Shown here one piece after another: positions 8,633 to 19,206 of a stretch of DNA of 64,000 bases. Both the position numbers and the translations under genes were made by a program. The stretch covers positions 620,001-684,000 of the forward strand of contig NZ_JADBEJ010000004.1 in NCBI RefSeq assembly GCF_014873915.1, read 5' to 3'. This DNA is from Amycolatopsis roodepoortensis (GTDB lineage: Bacteria > Actinomycetota > Actinomycetes > Mycobacteriales > Pseudonocardiaceae). Within the stretch, counting starts at the first letter, position 1. Every line of letters starts with the position of its first letter. Under the pieces are notes generated by a model. It ran no database searches. It worked only from the letters and a program-made list of their open reading frames with translations, and was not told where the DNA came from.

Positions 8633-9178
8633 ATGGCGCCCCCGCGCACCCCGAAGCTCTTGATCGCCGCCTGCTCGTTGCTGCTGGCGACCGCGTGCGG
8701 GGTTCCGGCACCGGAAAAAGGGGCCGCCGTGCTCGGCGCGGACGCTCCGGCGCAGGGCCTCGCCGCGACGCACGCGGAAGGCGACCTCGCCTTCGGTGCC
8801 CCGCACCGGTTCAAGACCGGGGTCACGATCTCCGTTTCGGCGCCGAAATCGTTCCGGCCCAGCGCGTCGGCGTACCCGCAGAGCCCGCGCGCGGTGGCCT
8901 TCGCCATCGAGGTGACGAACGCGGGCGACGGCACCTACCGGCTCTCCGGCCTGTCCGTGACGGGCGAGGTCGACGGAGAGGATTCCGCGGTCAAGCAGGT
9001 CGTCGACCCGGTGCAGGGCTACAACGGCATCGCGGACGCGGACAAGGACGTGGCGCCCGGCCGGTCGGTCCAGCTGAACCTCGCCTTCGCCGTTCCGGAC
9101 CGGCCGGTGAACCTGCGCCTTCAGGTGCGGCCGAGCCCTGCGGAGCCGGTCGCCGCGAAGTACTGCGGAAAGGTCTGA
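8633..9178 (+). CDS. Putative lipoprotein, 181 aa
   Basis: Secreted lipoprotein: a positively charged start, a hydrophobic stretch (LLIAACSLLLATAC) and a lipobox ending in Cys22, followed by Gly. The mature part is predicted to be a beta-sandwich of the DUF4352/immunoglobulin-like type, with alternating strands such as RAVAFAIEVTNAGDGTYRL and SVQLNLAFAV, as in substrate-free extracytoplasmic proteins of actinobacteria. It ends in a single Cys near the C-terminus. The preceding 200 bases hold its promoter region. Specific role unknown. Confidence 0.75.
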   Translation: MAPPRTPKLLIAACSLLLATACGVPAPEKGAAVLGADAPAQGLAATHAEGDLAFGAPHRFKTGVTISVSAPKSFRPSASAYPQSPRAVAFAIEVTNAGDGTYRLSGLSVTGEVDGEDSAVKQVVDPVQGYNGIADADKDVAPGRSVQLNLAFAVPDRPVNLRLQVRPSPAEPVAAKYCGKV

Positions 9179-9205
9179 CGCCGCCGATTCGCTACCGTGT
9201 GCGTC

Positions 9206-9682
9206 ATGACCGAGCAGCGACTTTCCCCCGGCGACAAAGCGCCCGACTTCACCCTCCCCGACAGTGAGGGCAACGACGTCAAGCTCAGCGACTTCCGCGG
9301 CAAGTCGGTCGTCGTGTACTTCTACCCGAACGCCGGCACGCCGGGATGCACGAAGCAGGCCTGCGACTTCCGGGACAGCCTCGCGCAGCTCAACGACGCC
9401 GGCTACCAGGTGCTCGGCATCTCGCCCGACAAGCCCGCGAAGCTCGCGAAGTTCGTCGAGGCGGAGGGGCTGACCTTCCCGCTGCTGTCCGACACCGAGA
9501 AGACCGTCCTCAAGGCGTACAGCGCCTTCGGTGAGAAGAAGAACTACGGCAAGGTCTACGAAGGCGTCATCCGCTCGACGTTTGTCGTCGACCCCGAGGG
9601 CAAGATCGCCGTGGCGCAGTACAACGTGCGCGCCACCGGCCACGTCGCGAAGCTGCTGCGGGACCTCGACCTGGCGTCCTGA
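9206..9682 (+). CDS. bcp: Thiol peroxidase Bcp (peroxiredoxin)
   Basis: Cytoplasmic peroxiredoxin reducing hydrogen peroxide and organic hydroperoxides with thioredoxin. The 158-aa product has the BCP/PrxQ active site [10 protein letters not shown], with peroxidatic Cys48 and resolving Cys53 five residues later, the classic alpha2-type arrangement. The AhpC/TSA domain covers the whole protein (KAPDFTLPD through [11 protein letters not shown]). The ATG at 9206 was chosen over an in-frame GTG three codons earlier because family members begin here. Its stop is separated from the NACHT gene by two bases. Confidence 0.93.
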   Translation: MTEQRLSPGDKAPDFTLPDSEGNDVKLSDFRGKSVVVYFYPNAGTPGCTKQACDFRDSLAQLNDAGYQVLGISPDKPAKLAKFVEAEGLTFPLLSDTEKTVLKAYSAFGEKKNYGKVYEGVIRSTFVVDPEGKIAVAQYNVRATGHVAKLLRDLDLAS

Positions 9683-9684
9683 CG

Positions 9685-12600
9685 ATGACGGGACTGGAGG
9701 GGCCCGCACTCAAACTGGGCGGCAGTATCGCCACGCACGCGGCGAAGTCCTGGCTGCAACGGCGGCGCAAGAAGACCGAACGCGAGTCGAGCCTCGCCGA
9801 GCTGGCGACGGACGAGCTCAAAGGTCCGCTGGAGAAACGCAAACTCGAGCACCTGGTCGAAACGATCGGCCTGCAGGTGGCCGAAGAGCTGAAGCCGGTC
9901 CTCACCGCGCGCTTTGCGTCGCTGCCCGAAAACGAGATCACCGCGGCGTTCCTCGCTGTCGAGGACACGCTCGGCAAGGTCGACCTCTCCGATGAAGCCC
10001 TCCTCGCGGACGACGCCGATCCGGAACTTCTGGCCCGACGTGTCCGCGAACAGTTCCCCGCCCGCTCGGCCCTGCTCGCCGAGCGGGCGGCGCAGCTGTA
10101 CGAACTGGCGTTGGATCAGGCGTGCCGTCACCTGGTGATGGTGGTGCGGCATCTGCCGTCGTTCCAGCCGACGACGCTCGCCGAGATCTTGGGACGGCTG
10201 ACCCGGCAATCGGACCAGCTGGACCAACTCCTCGCGCGGGTCCCGAAGACGAGCCTCACCGCTCCCGCCGGAACCGACCACGACGCGGAGTTCAGGACGG
10301 AGTACCTGAGCCTGCTCGCACGGAAGCTGGACCGGCTCGATCTGCTCGGGCTGACCAAGGACGACCAGCCGACGCTACCGCTGACGGTCGCCTACCTCAG
10401 CCTTTCCGTGTCGTCGGAGAGCTCGCGCCGGGATGACCGGCCGAAGGACTGGTTCGAGAAACAGTCCAGCCGCCGCGACGGGACGACCATGCGGGCGGAG
10501 AACGCGATCGGTGAAGAGCGCCGGACCCTGGTCCGCGGCGAGGCGGGTTCGGGAAAGACCACCCTGCTGAACTGGCTTGCGATCAGCGCCGCGGGCGACC
10601 GGTTCACCGGGAAGCTGTCGTCCTGGAACGGATTCGTCCCGTTCCCGATCCGGCTGCGGAGTTTCGCCTCCGGCGAGCTCCCCGGCGCCGAGCACTTCGT
10701 CGCTCACGCCGCCCCCACGTTCGCCGGGCGGGCACCCGCGAATTGGGCGGACCGCGTGCTGCGAAGCGGAAAGGCGATGATCCTGGTCGACGGCGTCGAC
10801 GAGATCGAAGCGCCACGTCGCCGCAAGGTCAAGGACTGGCTCCACGAACTCGGGCTGACCTATCCGGAAGCCCGTTTCGTCGTCACCTCCCGGAGCGCGG
10901 CCGCGGACCAGCGGTGGCTGTATCAGGAAGGGTTCGGTTCCGTTCTGCTGGAACCGATGACCGCGACCGACATCCACGCGCTCGTCGGCAAATGGCACGA
11001 AGCCGCGGTTTCGGCACGCCCGGAAGAGGATCTCGACGACGCCCGGCGGCGGCTGCTGAACCAGCTGAACAATCGTCCGCATCTGCGCACGCTGGCGTCG
11101 AGCCCGTTGCTCTGCTCGATGCTGTGCGCGCTGAACTGGGCGCACCGTTCGGAACTGCCGCGTGACCGGATGGACCTGTACCGCAAGGCGTTGGCGATGC
11201 TGCTGCACCTGCGCGACACCGCGCGCAGTATCACCGTCCTGCTCACCGAACAGCAGAAACTGATCCTGCTCGGGCATCTCGCCTGGCGGCTCACCTCCAG
11301 CGGCAAGGTCGAACTGCCGAAGGACGAGGTGCTGGAGCACATCGCGTACCGGCTGCGCTGGATACCTCACGTCGACCACGACGCCGAAGAGGTACTGAAC
11401 CATCTCCTCGAACGCAGCGGCGTGCTGCGGGAGCCGGTGAGCGGCCGGGTGGACTTCGTGCACCGGACCTTCCAGGAATTCCTCGCCGCGAACGAGGCCA
11501 CCGAGGCACGCTATCTGGACACCCTGATCGCGAACGCGCATCGGGACACCTGGCGGGAAACCGTGATCATGGCCTGCGGTCACGCGAAGCACCACCAGGC
11601 CGACAAGCTGCTCACCGAAATCCTCGATCGCGCCGACGCCGAACAGCAGCACACCCGTCGCTTACGTTTGCTCGCGGCGGCCTGCCTGGAGACGGTCAGC
11701 AACGTCGATCCCGCCGTGATCGAGCGGGTCGAAAAGGTCATCCGGGCGCATCTCGTCCCACCGCGAGACCTCCGCGAAACCCAGTCCCTGGCGTCGGTCG
11801 GCCCCCGGCTCCTGCGCTATCTCCCGGAAACCACCGACGGCCTCAGCGAGGCGGCCGCCGCCGCGACCGTCCGGGCGGCCACGCTCACCGCGGGCGACGA
11901 CGCTCTGCCGCTTCTGCGCAATTACGCCCAGGATCCCCGGGAGAAGGTTCAGAAGCAGCTCAGCGAGGCTTGGCAATACTTCGATCCGGAACGCTTCGCC
12001 GACGAAGTGCTGGCCGATTCACCTTTGCTGAACGGCAAATTCGAAGTCAACGCCGGCAGGCTGGTGCCGTACACGGGACGGCTTCGGCATCTCGACGCCT
12101 TGTCCGTCAGGCTGCCCGGCGCCGAGGAACAGTCCGACCTCAGCCTGCTGTCGGGCGTACCAGCCCTTCGGGTACTCGACCTGGACTTCGACGAAGACGC
12201 CGTGGTGGACGTGACCGCCCTGACCGACCATCCGGCGTTGACGGACGTCAGCCTGTACTTCGCCAAGAAGTACACCGGTCTGCAAGCCCTGAGTTCCTTG
12301 GCAGCGCTCGAAGAGCTGACCATCTTCCGGTCCTCGCCGTGGCGCGGCCTGGAAGTGTTCGGCCGCCTGACGCAGGTGCGTAAACTGACGCTCGATCATC
12401 TGCGCTCAGTCGCAAGTCTCGAAGCCCTCGCCGCGATGACCTCACTGACCAAGCTCAGTCTGTGGGAGTGTTCTCGTCGCGCGCTGGCCGCCGCACCTCC
12501 GATTCCCGGAGTCGACACGTTGAGCCTGCACAGCGATTTGAAGACCGGAATCACCGCGCGGTTGATCGCCGAGACGTTCCCCGCCCTGACGTACCTCGCG

Positions 12601-12864
12601 GCGACCAACGCCGACCTGACGGATTTGACCCCGCTGGCCGAACTTCCGCTGACGTCGCTCATTCTCTCGTCATGCGTGCTGAACGACCTCGGCCCACTCG
12701 CCTCGCATCCCACGCTTAAGACGCTCTTCATCTACGCCGACGACAAGGGGGACGCGGTCGACGTAAGGCCGTTGGCGGATCTCGACATCAGCCTCGTCGC
12801 ACGACCGGAATGGCGTATAACCGGGCTCGACGAACTCGGGCCCGGCGTGAAATTGGTCAGCTAA
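9685..12864 (+). CDS. NACHT-LRR STAND NTPase (bacterial NLR-like protein)
   Basis: Large 1059-aa signal-transduction NTPase. Residues 1-270 form a helical N-terminal effector-type domain, consistent with the NACHT N-terminal helical domains of bacterial STAND proteins. The NACHT domain has Walker A GEAGSGKTT (286-294), Walker B ILVDGVDEIE (366-375) and a sensor-like VVTSRS (399-404). A helical winged region follows (SPLLCSML, RTFQEFLAAN). From about 790 to the end are irregular leucine-rich repeats (LRVLDLDF, LEELTIF, LTKLSLWE). Related bNACHT proteins defend against phage; I infer a similar sensor role. It starts two bases after bcp without a clear ribosome binding site, so translation may be coupled. 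Confidence 0.9.
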   Translation: MTGLEGPALKLGGSIATHAAKSWLQRRRKKTERESSLAELATDELKGPLEKRKLEHLVETIGLQVAEELKPVLTARFASLPENEITAAFLAVEDTLGKVDLSDEALLADDADPELLARRVREQFPARSALLAERAAQLYELALDQACRHLVMVVRHLPSFQPTTLAEILGRLTRQSDQLDQLLARVPKTSLTAPAGTDHDAEFRTEYLSLLARKLDRLDLLGLTKDDQPTLPLTVAYLSLSVSSESSRRDDRPKDWFEKQSSRRDGTTMRAENAIGEERRTLVRGEAGSGKTTLLNWLAISAAGDRFTGKLSSWNGFVPFPIRLRSFASGELPGAEHFVAHAAPTFAGRAPANWADRVLRSGKAMILVDGVDEIEAPRRRKVKDWLHELGLTYPEARFVVTSRSAAADQRWLYQEGFGSVLLEPMTATDIHALVGKWHEAAVSARPEEDLDDARRRLLNQLNNRPHLRTLASSPLLCSMLCALNWAHRSELPRDRMDLYRKALAMLLHLRDTARSITVLLTEQQKLILLGHLAWRLTSSGKVELPKDEVLEHIAYRLRWIPHVDHDAEEVLNHLLERSGVLREPVSGRVDFVHRTFQEFLAANEATEARYLDTLIANAHRDTWRETVIMACGHAKHHQADKLLTEILDRADAEQQHTRRLRLLAAACLETVSNVDPAVIERVEKVIRAHLVPPRDLRETQSLASVGPRLLRYLPETTDGLSEAAAAATVRAATLTAGDDALPLLRNYAQDPREKVQKQLSEAWQYFDPERFADEVLADSPLLNGKFEVNAGRLVPYTGRLRHLDALSVRLPGAEEQSDLSLLSGVPALRVLDLDFDEDAVVDVTALTDHPALTDVSLYFAKKYTGLQALSSLAALEELTIFRSSPWRGLEVFGRLTQVRKLTLDHLRSVASLEALAAMTSLTKLSLWECSRRALAAAPPIPGVDTLSLHSDLKTGITARLIAETFPALTYLAATNADLTDLTPLAELPLTSLILSSCVLNDLGPLASHPTLKTLFIYADDKGDAVDVRPLADLDISLVARPEWRITGLDELGPGVKLVS

Positions 12865-13465
12865 CGGCCAGCTTCCGCAGCTCGCCCACCAACGCCCGCA
12901 ACGCCTTCCCCCGATGCGAAGCTTCGTCCTTTTCGGACGGTTCCAGCTCCGCCGAAGTCCGCGTCTCGCCTTCGGGAACGAAGATCGGGTCGTACCCGAA
13001 TCCGTTGGTACCACGGCGTTCCCGGATCAGCGAACCGCGCCATTCCCCGCGCACCACGGTTTCGTCGCCACCAGGGACGACCAACGCGGCCGCGCAGACG
13101 AAAGCCGCGCCCATGCGCTCATCGGGCGTGTCGGACAGCTGCGCCAGCACGAGATCCAGGTTCGCCTCGTCGTCGCCGTGCTTCCCGGACCAGCGCGCCG
13201 AGAGCACGCCCGGCATGCCGTTGAGCGCGTCGACGGCGATGCCGGAATCGTCGGCGACGGCCGGGAGACCGGTCGCGGCGGCCGCGTCCTGGGCCTTCGC
13301 GAGCGCGTTGCCTTCGAAGTCCGGAGCGGTTTCGGGCGCTTCGGGGAACTCGGGGACGTCGGCGAGTCCGATGACCTCGACGCCCTCGATCCCTTCGGCG
13401 ACCAGGATGCGCCGGAGCTCTCCGAGCTTCTTCGCGTTGCGGGTGGCGAGGAGCAGCTTGGTCAC
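12857..13465 (-). CDS. rdgB: XTP/dITP diphosphatase (RdgB/HAM1)
   Basis: House-cleaning enzyme hydrolysing non-canonical purine triphosphates (ITP, dITP, XTP) to monophosphates. The 202-aa product has the HAM1 signatures [10 protein letters not shown] near the N-terminus, ADDSGI with the downstream [18 protein letters not shown] and SHRGKALR near the C-terminus. GTG start at 13465 overlaps the rph stop (GTGA), so the two genes are translationally coupled, the usual actinobacterial arrangement. Its 3' end overlaps the end of the convergent NACHT gene by eight bases. Confidence 0.95.
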   Translation of the reverse strand: MTKLLLATRNAKKLGELRRILVAEGIEGVEVIGLADVPEFPEAPETAPDFEGNALAKAQDAAAATGLPAVADDSGIAVDALNGMPGVLSARWSGKHGDDEANLDLVLAQLSDTPDERMGAAFVCAAALVVPGGDETVVRGEWRGSLIRERRGTNGFGYDPIFVPEGETRTSAELEPSEKDEASHRGKALRALVGELRKLAVS

Positions 13466-14238
13466 TTCGCGCCCTTCTTCTTGTCCGGACGCGGCTCGGG
13501 CAGTTCGCCGGGATACGGCAACGCGAGCGCCTCGGTCTGCAAACGGGTCAGTTCCTCGCAGCCCGCGAGCGCCATGTCCAGCATGGTGTCCAAAGTGGAG
13601 CGGGCGAAGGTGGCGCCCTCGCCGGTGCCCTGCACCTCGATCAGGGTGCCCGCGTCGGTGGCGACGACGTTCATGTCGACCTCCGCGCGCGAGTCCTCTT
13701 CGTAGGGCAGATCGAGGCGCACCCGGCCGTCGACGACGCCGACGCTCACCGCGGCCACCGAGGACGAAAGCGGCTGCGGGTCGGCGAGGCGGCTCGCAGC
13801 GCCGAGCCAGGTGACGGCGTCGGCGAGCGCGACGTAACCACCGGTCACCGCTGCCGTGCGGGTGCCGCCGTCGGCCTGGATGACGTCGCAGTCGATGACG
13901 ATCGTGTTCTCTCCCAGCGCCGCCAGGTCGATGCAGGCGCGCAGGGACCGGCCGATCAGCCGGGAGATCTCGTGGGTGCGGCCGCCGACGCGGCCCTTGA
14001 TGGATTCGCGATCGCTGCGGGTGTTGGTCGCCGACGGCAGCATCGCGTACTCGGCGGTGACCCAGCCGAGGCCGGAACCGGCCCGCCAGCGAGGCACGCC
14101 TTCGGTGACGCTCGCCGCGCACAGCACCCGGGTGTCGCCGAATTCGATCAACACCGAGCCCGCGGGCCACCGCTGGAAACCGCGGGTGATCTTGATGTCG
14201 CGAAGCTGGTCGTCGTTCCTGCCGTCTTTTCTCGCCAC
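13462..14238 (-). CDS. rph: Ribonuclease PH
   Basis: Phosphorolytic 3'-5' exoribonuclease that trims tRNA 3' ends. The 258-aa protein starts with the family-typical ARKDGR and continues with [36 protein letters not shown]-like [10 protein letters not shown], and the catalytic [14 protein letters not shown]. The GTG at 14238 is preferred; another GTG lies three codons upstream. It is coupled to rdgB by a four-base overlap, and the upstream MBL hydrolase gene is 23 bases away, suggesting one operon. Confidence 0.95.
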   Translation of the reverse strand: MARKDGRNDDQLRDIKITRGFQRWPAGSVLIEFGDTRVLCAASVTEGVPRWRAGSGLGWVTAEYAMLPSATNTRSDRESIKGRVGGRTHEISRLIGRSLRACIDLAALGENTIVIDCDVIQADGGTRTAAVTGGYVALADAVTWLGAASRLADPQPLSSSVAAVSVGVVDGRVRLDLPYEEDSRAEVDMNVVATDAGTLIEVQGTGEGATFARSTLDTMLDMALAGCEELTRLQTEALALPYPGELPEPRPDKKKGAK

Positions 14239-14261
14239 GGCCGCCACTCTAGAACCCCGCG

Positions 14262-15029
14262 TCAGAGGTCGTAGACGGCGCCCTGCTCGACCAGCTCGGC
14301 CGCGGGGAACGCGACGGCCGCCTCGGCGAGGACCGCGTCGCGATCGGTCCAGGGCGCGACGTGGGTGAGCAGCAGCCGCCCGACCCCGGCCTTGCGTCCC
14401 AGCTCCCCCGCCTCCTTGCCGGACAAGTGGACGCCGGCGGGCCGGTCGGGTGAGTCGGTCCACGACGCTTCGGACAGCAGGACGTCGGCACCGCCCGCGA
14501 GGTCGGTCAGGTTGTCGCAGACGCCGGTGTCCCCGGTGTAGGCGAGGGTCTTGCCGCCGTGCGCGAACCGCAGGCCGAACGCCGGGGTCGGATGGTCGAC
14601 CGGGACCGCGGTGACCTCGAACGGCCCGATCTTCATGGGCTCGCACCGCAGCGTTTCGAAGGCGAAGACGTCCGTGAGATCAGTGGTCGCCCGCTCGTCC
14701 TCGTTCGCCGCGTACGCGTAGGTGAGCCGCTCGCGCACGTCCGACGGCCCGTACACCGGGAGCCGCCGCGGCCGCGCCGGGTACGGCAGCGCGGGGTGGT
14801 AGCGCCGCAGCACGGTGAGCGCGCTGACGTCGGCGCAGTGGTCGGGGTGCAGATGCGAAAGGATCAGCGCGTCCAGGTCGAACGGGTCGCGCAGCGCCTG
14901 CAGCCTGGCGAGCGTCCCGTTGCCGAGTTCGAGCCCCAGGACGAACCCGTCCGCCTCGATCAGGTAGCCGGACGCGGCGGCGTTGGGCCCGGGGATGCTG
15001 CCGGAGCAGCCGAGGATCGTGAGACGCAC
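14262..15029 (-). CDS. MBL-fold metallohydrolase (RNase Z/ElaC-like)
   Basis: Metallo-beta-lactamase fold protein of 255 aa. The zinc-binding HLHPDHCAD (motif HxHxDH) is complete, and later metal ligands appear in TGDTG and LTHVAP. The start LTILGCSGS is typical of the ElaC/PhnP-related branch. The family is commonly found beside murI, rph and rdgB in actinobacteria; its substrate there has not been settled, with phosphodiesterase or cyclic nucleotide hydrolysis possible. Likely cotranscribed with rph downstream and murI upstream (30-base gap). Confidence 0.85.
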   Translation of the reverse strand: MRLTILGCSGSIPGPNAAASGYLIEADGFVLGLELGNGTLARLQALRDPFDLDALILSHLHPDHCADVSALTVLRRYHPALPYPARPRRLPVYGPSDVRERLTYAYAANEDERATTDLTDVFAFETLRCEPMKIGPFEVTAVPVDHPTPAFGLRFAHGGKTLAYTGDTGVCDNLTDLAGGADVLLSEASWTDSPDRPAGVHLSGKEAGELGRKAGVGRLLLTHVAPWTDRDAVLAEAAVAFPAAELVEQGAVYDL

Positions 15030-15059
15030 TGTGACACCTTAAGCACGGAATCGGCGATT

Positions 15060-15866
15060 TTAGGCGCTGGTGGGAGCCAGCACACCCGGAGCGAAGCCCA
15101 TGAACCGCTGAGCGAGCCTCGTGAACGGCTCGGCGGATCCGGTGGCGACGAACTCGTGCCGCGGCGGGGTGTCGCGCTCGGCGAGGAGATCGGCCTCGGT
15201 GAGGACGCGCACGAGGTCACGCGCGGTCTCCTCGGCGCTGGACACCAGCGTGACGTCCTGGCCCATGACGATCTGCAGCACCCCGGACAGCAACGGGTAG
15301 TGCGTGCAGCCCATGACCAGCGTGTCGACCTGCGCGTCCAGCAGTGGTTCGAGATAGCCCTGCGCGAGCCCGAGCACCTGGCGCCCGGTGGTGATCCCGC
15401 GTTCGACGAAGTCGACGAACCGCGGGCACGCGACGCTGGTGATCTGCACGTCCTGCGCGGCGTTGAAGGCGTCGTCGTAGGCGCGCGACCGCACGGTGCC
15501 CTCGGTGCCGATGACGCCGATACGGCCGGAGCGTGTCGCGGAAACGGCCCGGCGCGCGGCCGGGAGGACGACCTCGATCACGGGGACGTCGTAGCGCTCC
15601 CTCGCGTCGCGAAGGCAGGCGGCGGAGGCGGTGTTGCAGGCGATGACCAGCGCCTTCACCCCGCCTTCGACGATGTCGTCCAGCGCTTCCAGCGCGTACC
15701 GGCGCGCGGTGGCGATGGGAAGCGGACCGTACGGGTTGCGGGCGGTGTCGCCGACGTAGCGCAACTGCTCACCGGGCAGCTGTTCCAGGATCGCCCTGGC
15801 GACGGTGAGCCCGCCCACTCCGGAATCGAAGACGCCGATGGGGGCGTCGGCGCTCGGCTTGGTCAC
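15060..15866 (-). CDS. murI: Glutamate racemase
   Basis: Cofactor-independent racemase making D-glutamate for peptidoglycan. The 268-aa product has GVFDSGVGG near the start, the two catalytic cysteines in ACNTASA (Cys77) and GCTHYPLL (Cys187), and the intact [11 protein letters not shown] motif. The ATG at 15866 overlaps the end of the rhomboid gene by four bases, so translation is coupled. Distinct from the second, aspartate/glutamate-type racemase at 17453-18166. Confidence 0.95.
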   Translation of the reverse strand: MTKPSADAPIGVFDSGVGGLTVARAILEQLPGEQLRYVGDTARNPYGPLPIATARRYALEALDDIVEGGVKALVIACNTASAACLRDARERYDVPVIEVVLPAARRAVSATRSGRIGVIGTEGTVRSRAYDDAFNAAQDVQITSVACPRFVDFVERGITTGRQVLGLAQGYLEPLLDAQVDTLVMGCTHYPLLSGVLQIVMGQDVTLVSSAEETARDLVRVLTEADLLAERDTPPRHEFVATGSAEPFTRLAQRFMGFAPGVLAPTSA

Positions 15867-16534
15867 ACGGCGAGGCTACCGGGACCGGTCGCTTTCCTGG
15901 CCTGGGACCTGTCCACCCGCGCCATCAACCAGGCGGCGAAGACGCCGGACAGGGCGCCGAACAGGTGCCCCTGCCAGGAGACGCCCGGGTCACCCGGAAG
16001 CAGTCCCCAGAGCATCCCGCTCCAGATGCCCAGCAGCACCACGGCCACCAGGATCTGCCCGACGGCGCGATTGAAAATGCCTCGGACCAGCAGGAACGCG
16101 AGCCAGCCGAAGGCGACGCCGGACGCGCCGACGGTGACCGTGCCGCCCGGCGCGATCAGCCAGACACCGACGCCGGAAAGCACCCAGATGATCGCGGTGA
16201 CCAGCACCCACCGGCCGATACCCGCGGACATCGCGAGGAAGGCGAACACCAGCACCGGGACGGTGTTGGAGAACAGATGCCCCCAGCCCGCGTGCAGCAG
16301 CGGCGCCCAGAGCACGCCGTCGAGGTCGGAGAGCTCGCGGGCGACGATGCCACCGCTCTGATCGAGGTCGGCGGGCAGGACGACGTCGACCAGCTCGACC
16401 AGGTAGAGCAGCGCGGTGAAGGCCAGCGCGACGATCGCGGCGGCCCTCGGGTTCGGCGGCAGGACGCGTTTGGCCGGATCGCCACCGGGCTCGCTCGCCG
16501 GGACCGGCTGGGAAGGCAAAGTGGTCACCTCCAC
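15863..16534 (-). CDS. Rhomboid-family intramembrane serine protease
   Basis: Polytopic membrane protease of 223 aa with about six hydrophobic helices. The catalytic dyad is visible: Ser138 in GASGVAFGW and His190 in WQGHLFGA, with the conserved GWGHLFSN loop/helix 2 motif (83-90). A 30-residue Pro-rich cytoplasmic tail precedes the first helix. Rhomboid-murI pairing is common in actinobacteria. The substrate is unknown. First gene of the minus-strand run ending at rdgB; divergent from the N-acetyltransferase gene, with 76 bases between them. Confidence 0.92.
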   Translation of the reverse strand: MEVTTLPSQPVPASEPGGDPAKRVLPPNPRAAAIVALAFTALLYLVELVDVVLPADLDQSGGIVARELSDLDGVLWAPLLHAGWGHLFSNTVPVLVFAFLAMSAGIGRWVLVTAIIWVLSGVGVWLIAPGGTVTVGASGVAFGWLAFLLVRGIFNRAVGQILVAVVLLGIWSGMLWGLLPGDPGVSWQGHLFGALSGVFAAWLMARVDRSQARKATGPGSLAV

Positions 16535-16610
16535 AGGCTACGGCGGCGAACGGCGAGATCGCCTCCGTGAGAACCCTGAATTGTCGGTGGGTGCCGCTAC
16601 GGTCGATCGC

Positions 16611-17492
16611 ATGGGGTTCCCTTCTTCCGAGCACTCCGAGCACGTCGACGTGCCCGCCTACCTCGCGCGACTCGGCCTCGAGCACGAGCCGCCGAGCCTC
16701 GACGCGCTCTCCCGGCTGCACAAGGCCCATGTGGAGCGGGTGCCGTACGAGGATTTCGAAGTCCAGCTGGGCCGGGTGACCTCGCTGGACCCGGCGGTGT
16801 CGTTCGGCCGGATCGCCGCCGGCCGCGGCGGCTACTGCTATCACCTCAACGGCGCGTTCTCGGCGCTGCTGCGGGCGCTCGGCTACCAGGTCACCCGCCA
16901 TCCCAGCGGGGCACAGATGCCGGGCGCGCCGTCCGGGATCCACCTCAACCACCTGGCCCTGACGGTGACCGGGCTGCCTGACGAGCCCGACGCCGGCTGG
17001 CTGGTCGACGTCGGCCTCGGGGACGGCCTCCACGAGCCGCTCCCGCTGCGTGAGGGCGAGTACAAACAGGGGCCGCTGGTGTTCCGCATGCGGAATTCGG
17101 AGGTCACGCCGGGCGGCTGGCGGTTCGACCACGATCCGCAGGGCAGTTTCGTCGGGATGGATTTCGCGCCGGAGGCGGCCGTGATGGCCGATTTCGCCGA
17201 AAAGCACGTCGAGCTGTCCACGTCCGAGGATTCCGGCTTCGTCCGCACGCTGGTGGTGCAGCGGCGCGACGCGGAGGGAGTGGATTCGCTGCGCGCGCTG
17301 ACCTTGAGCGGTCTGCCGGGCGGCAAGACCGTCCTGGAATCACCGGCCGAGTGGTGGACGGCGCTCGAGGACGTCTTCGGCGTGGCTCGCGATGGTTTCA
17401 CCGGTGAAGAACAGGACAGGCTGTGGCGGCAGGCCGTCGCCCAGCACGAACGTCACACCGTGGGAGGGAGTGAGGCCTTGCCCAGCGCGTAG
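16611..17492 (+). CDS. nat: Arylamine N-acetyltransferase
   Basis: Acetyl-CoA-dependent N-acetyltransferase (NAT), 293 aa. The Cys-His-Asp triad is complete: Cys76 in RGGYCYHLNG, His114 in HLNHLALTV and Asp133 in LVDVGLG. In mycobacteria NAT uses propionyl/acetyl-CoA and is linked to sterol and lipid metabolism; in rifamycin-type clusters a relative closes macrolactams, but no polyketide genes are here. ATG at 16611 gives the family-typical N-terminus (a longer open frame has no support). Its last 40 bases overlap the convergent racemase gene. Confidence 0.92.
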   Translation: MGFPSSEHSEHVDVPAYLARLGLEHEPPSLDALSRLHKAHVERVPYEDFEVQLGRVTSLDPAVSFGRIAAGRGGYCYHLNGAFSALLRALGYQVTRHPSGAQMPGAPSGIHLNHLALTVTGLPDEPDAGWLVDVGLGDGLHEPLPLREGEYKQGPLVFRMRNSEVTPGGWRFDHDPQGSFVGMDFAPEAAVMADFAEKHVELSTSEDSGFVRTLVVQRRDAEGVDSLRALTLSGLPGGKTVLESPAEWWTALEDVFGVARDGFTGEEQDRLWRQAVAQHERHTVGGSEALPSA

Positions 17493-18166
17493 TCCACGGC
17501 CGCTTCGGCGTGCAGCCTGGTGGTGGGGAAGGTGGGCACTCGGCTGTCTTCGGGGCCGACGAGCAGTTCGATCTCCGTGCACCCGTAGATGACGCCCTCC
17601 GCGCCCGCCTCGACGAGCCTCGCGATGACCTCGCGGTATCGCTCACGGGAGTCCTCGGTGACGACGCCGTGGACGAGCTCGTCGTAGATGACCCGGTGCA
17701 CCGTTTCGCGGTCTTCTTCGCCGGGCACGAGCACGTCGAGGCCGTGCGCGGCGAGGCGTTCGCGGTAGAACGGCTGGGCCATGGTGAAACCAGTGCCCAG
17801 GAGCCCGACTCTGGTGATCTCGCGGGCTTTGATCGCGGCCGCCGTGGTGTCGGCGAGGTGCAGGAGCGGCACGCCCAGGCCGTCGGTGAGCTGGTCGGCG
17901 ACCTTGTGCATCGTGTTGGTGCAGAGGACGACGAAATCCGCTCCGGCGGCTTCGAGAGCGAGGGCGGCGCGGTTCAGTTCCCGTCCGGCGTCGTCCCAGC
18001 GCTCTTCGGCCTGCATCGCTTCGATTTCGGCGAAGTCCACGGAGTAGAGCACGGTGCGCGCGGAGTGATACCCGCCGCGCAGCTCGCGGACGCGTTCGTT
18101 GACCAGGCGGTAGTACTCGGCCGACGATTCCCAGCTCATCCCGCCCAGCAGGCCGATGGTCTTCAT
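17453..18166 (-). CDS. Aspartate/glutamate racemase family protein
   Basis: Cofactor-independent racemase of the Asp/Glu/hydantoin racemase superfamily (237 aa). Starts with KTIGLLGGMSWESSAEYY, the YgeA-type N-terminus, and has both catalytic cysteines: Cys82 in LCTNTMH and Cys196 in GCTEIELL. Probably interconverts an acidic or other amino acid between L and D forms; specificity is not visible. ATG at 18166 chosen as the start of the conserved MKTIGLLGG. A long hairpin lies just upstream and separates it from cysM. Confidence 0.9.
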   Translation of the reverse strand: MKTIGLLGGMSWESSAEYYRLVNERVRELRGGYHSARTVLYSVDFAEIEAMQAEERWDDAGRELNRAALALEAAGADFVVLCTNTMHKVADQLTDGLGVPLLHLADTTAAAIKAREITRVGLLGTGFTMAQPFYRERLAAHGLDVLVPGEEDRETVHRVIYDELVHGVVTEDSRERYREVIARLVEAGAEGVIYGCTEIELLVGPEDSRVPTFPTTRLHAEAAVDYALGKASLPPTV

Positions 18167-18203
18167 GCTGCCATCGTGCCAGTACGAGCGGTTCGCGATG
18201 GGG

Positions 18204-18249
18204 CTCGTGAGTGGCAAGGACGGTTAGAACCGTCCTTACCACTCACGAG
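18204..18249. repeat. Long hairpin, family A copy 1
   Basis: Inverted repeat with 22-base arms and a two-base loop (AG). The left arm begins CTCGTGAGTGGCAAGGACGG; the right arm is its complement apart from one C/A mismatch. It lies between the cysM stop and the start of the racemase, both on the minus strand. A second, perfect copy lies at 28604-28649. There is no T tract, so if it terminates transcription it would be of the tailless actinobacterial kind; a dispersed repeat is equally possible. Confidence 0.85.
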
Positions 18250-18252
18250 GGA

Positions 18253-19206
<954 letters not shown>

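Noticed and set aside
14559..16361. 600-codon plus-strand frame over murI and the rhomboid gene
   Set aside because: Antisense of well-supported genes with intact catalytic motifs.
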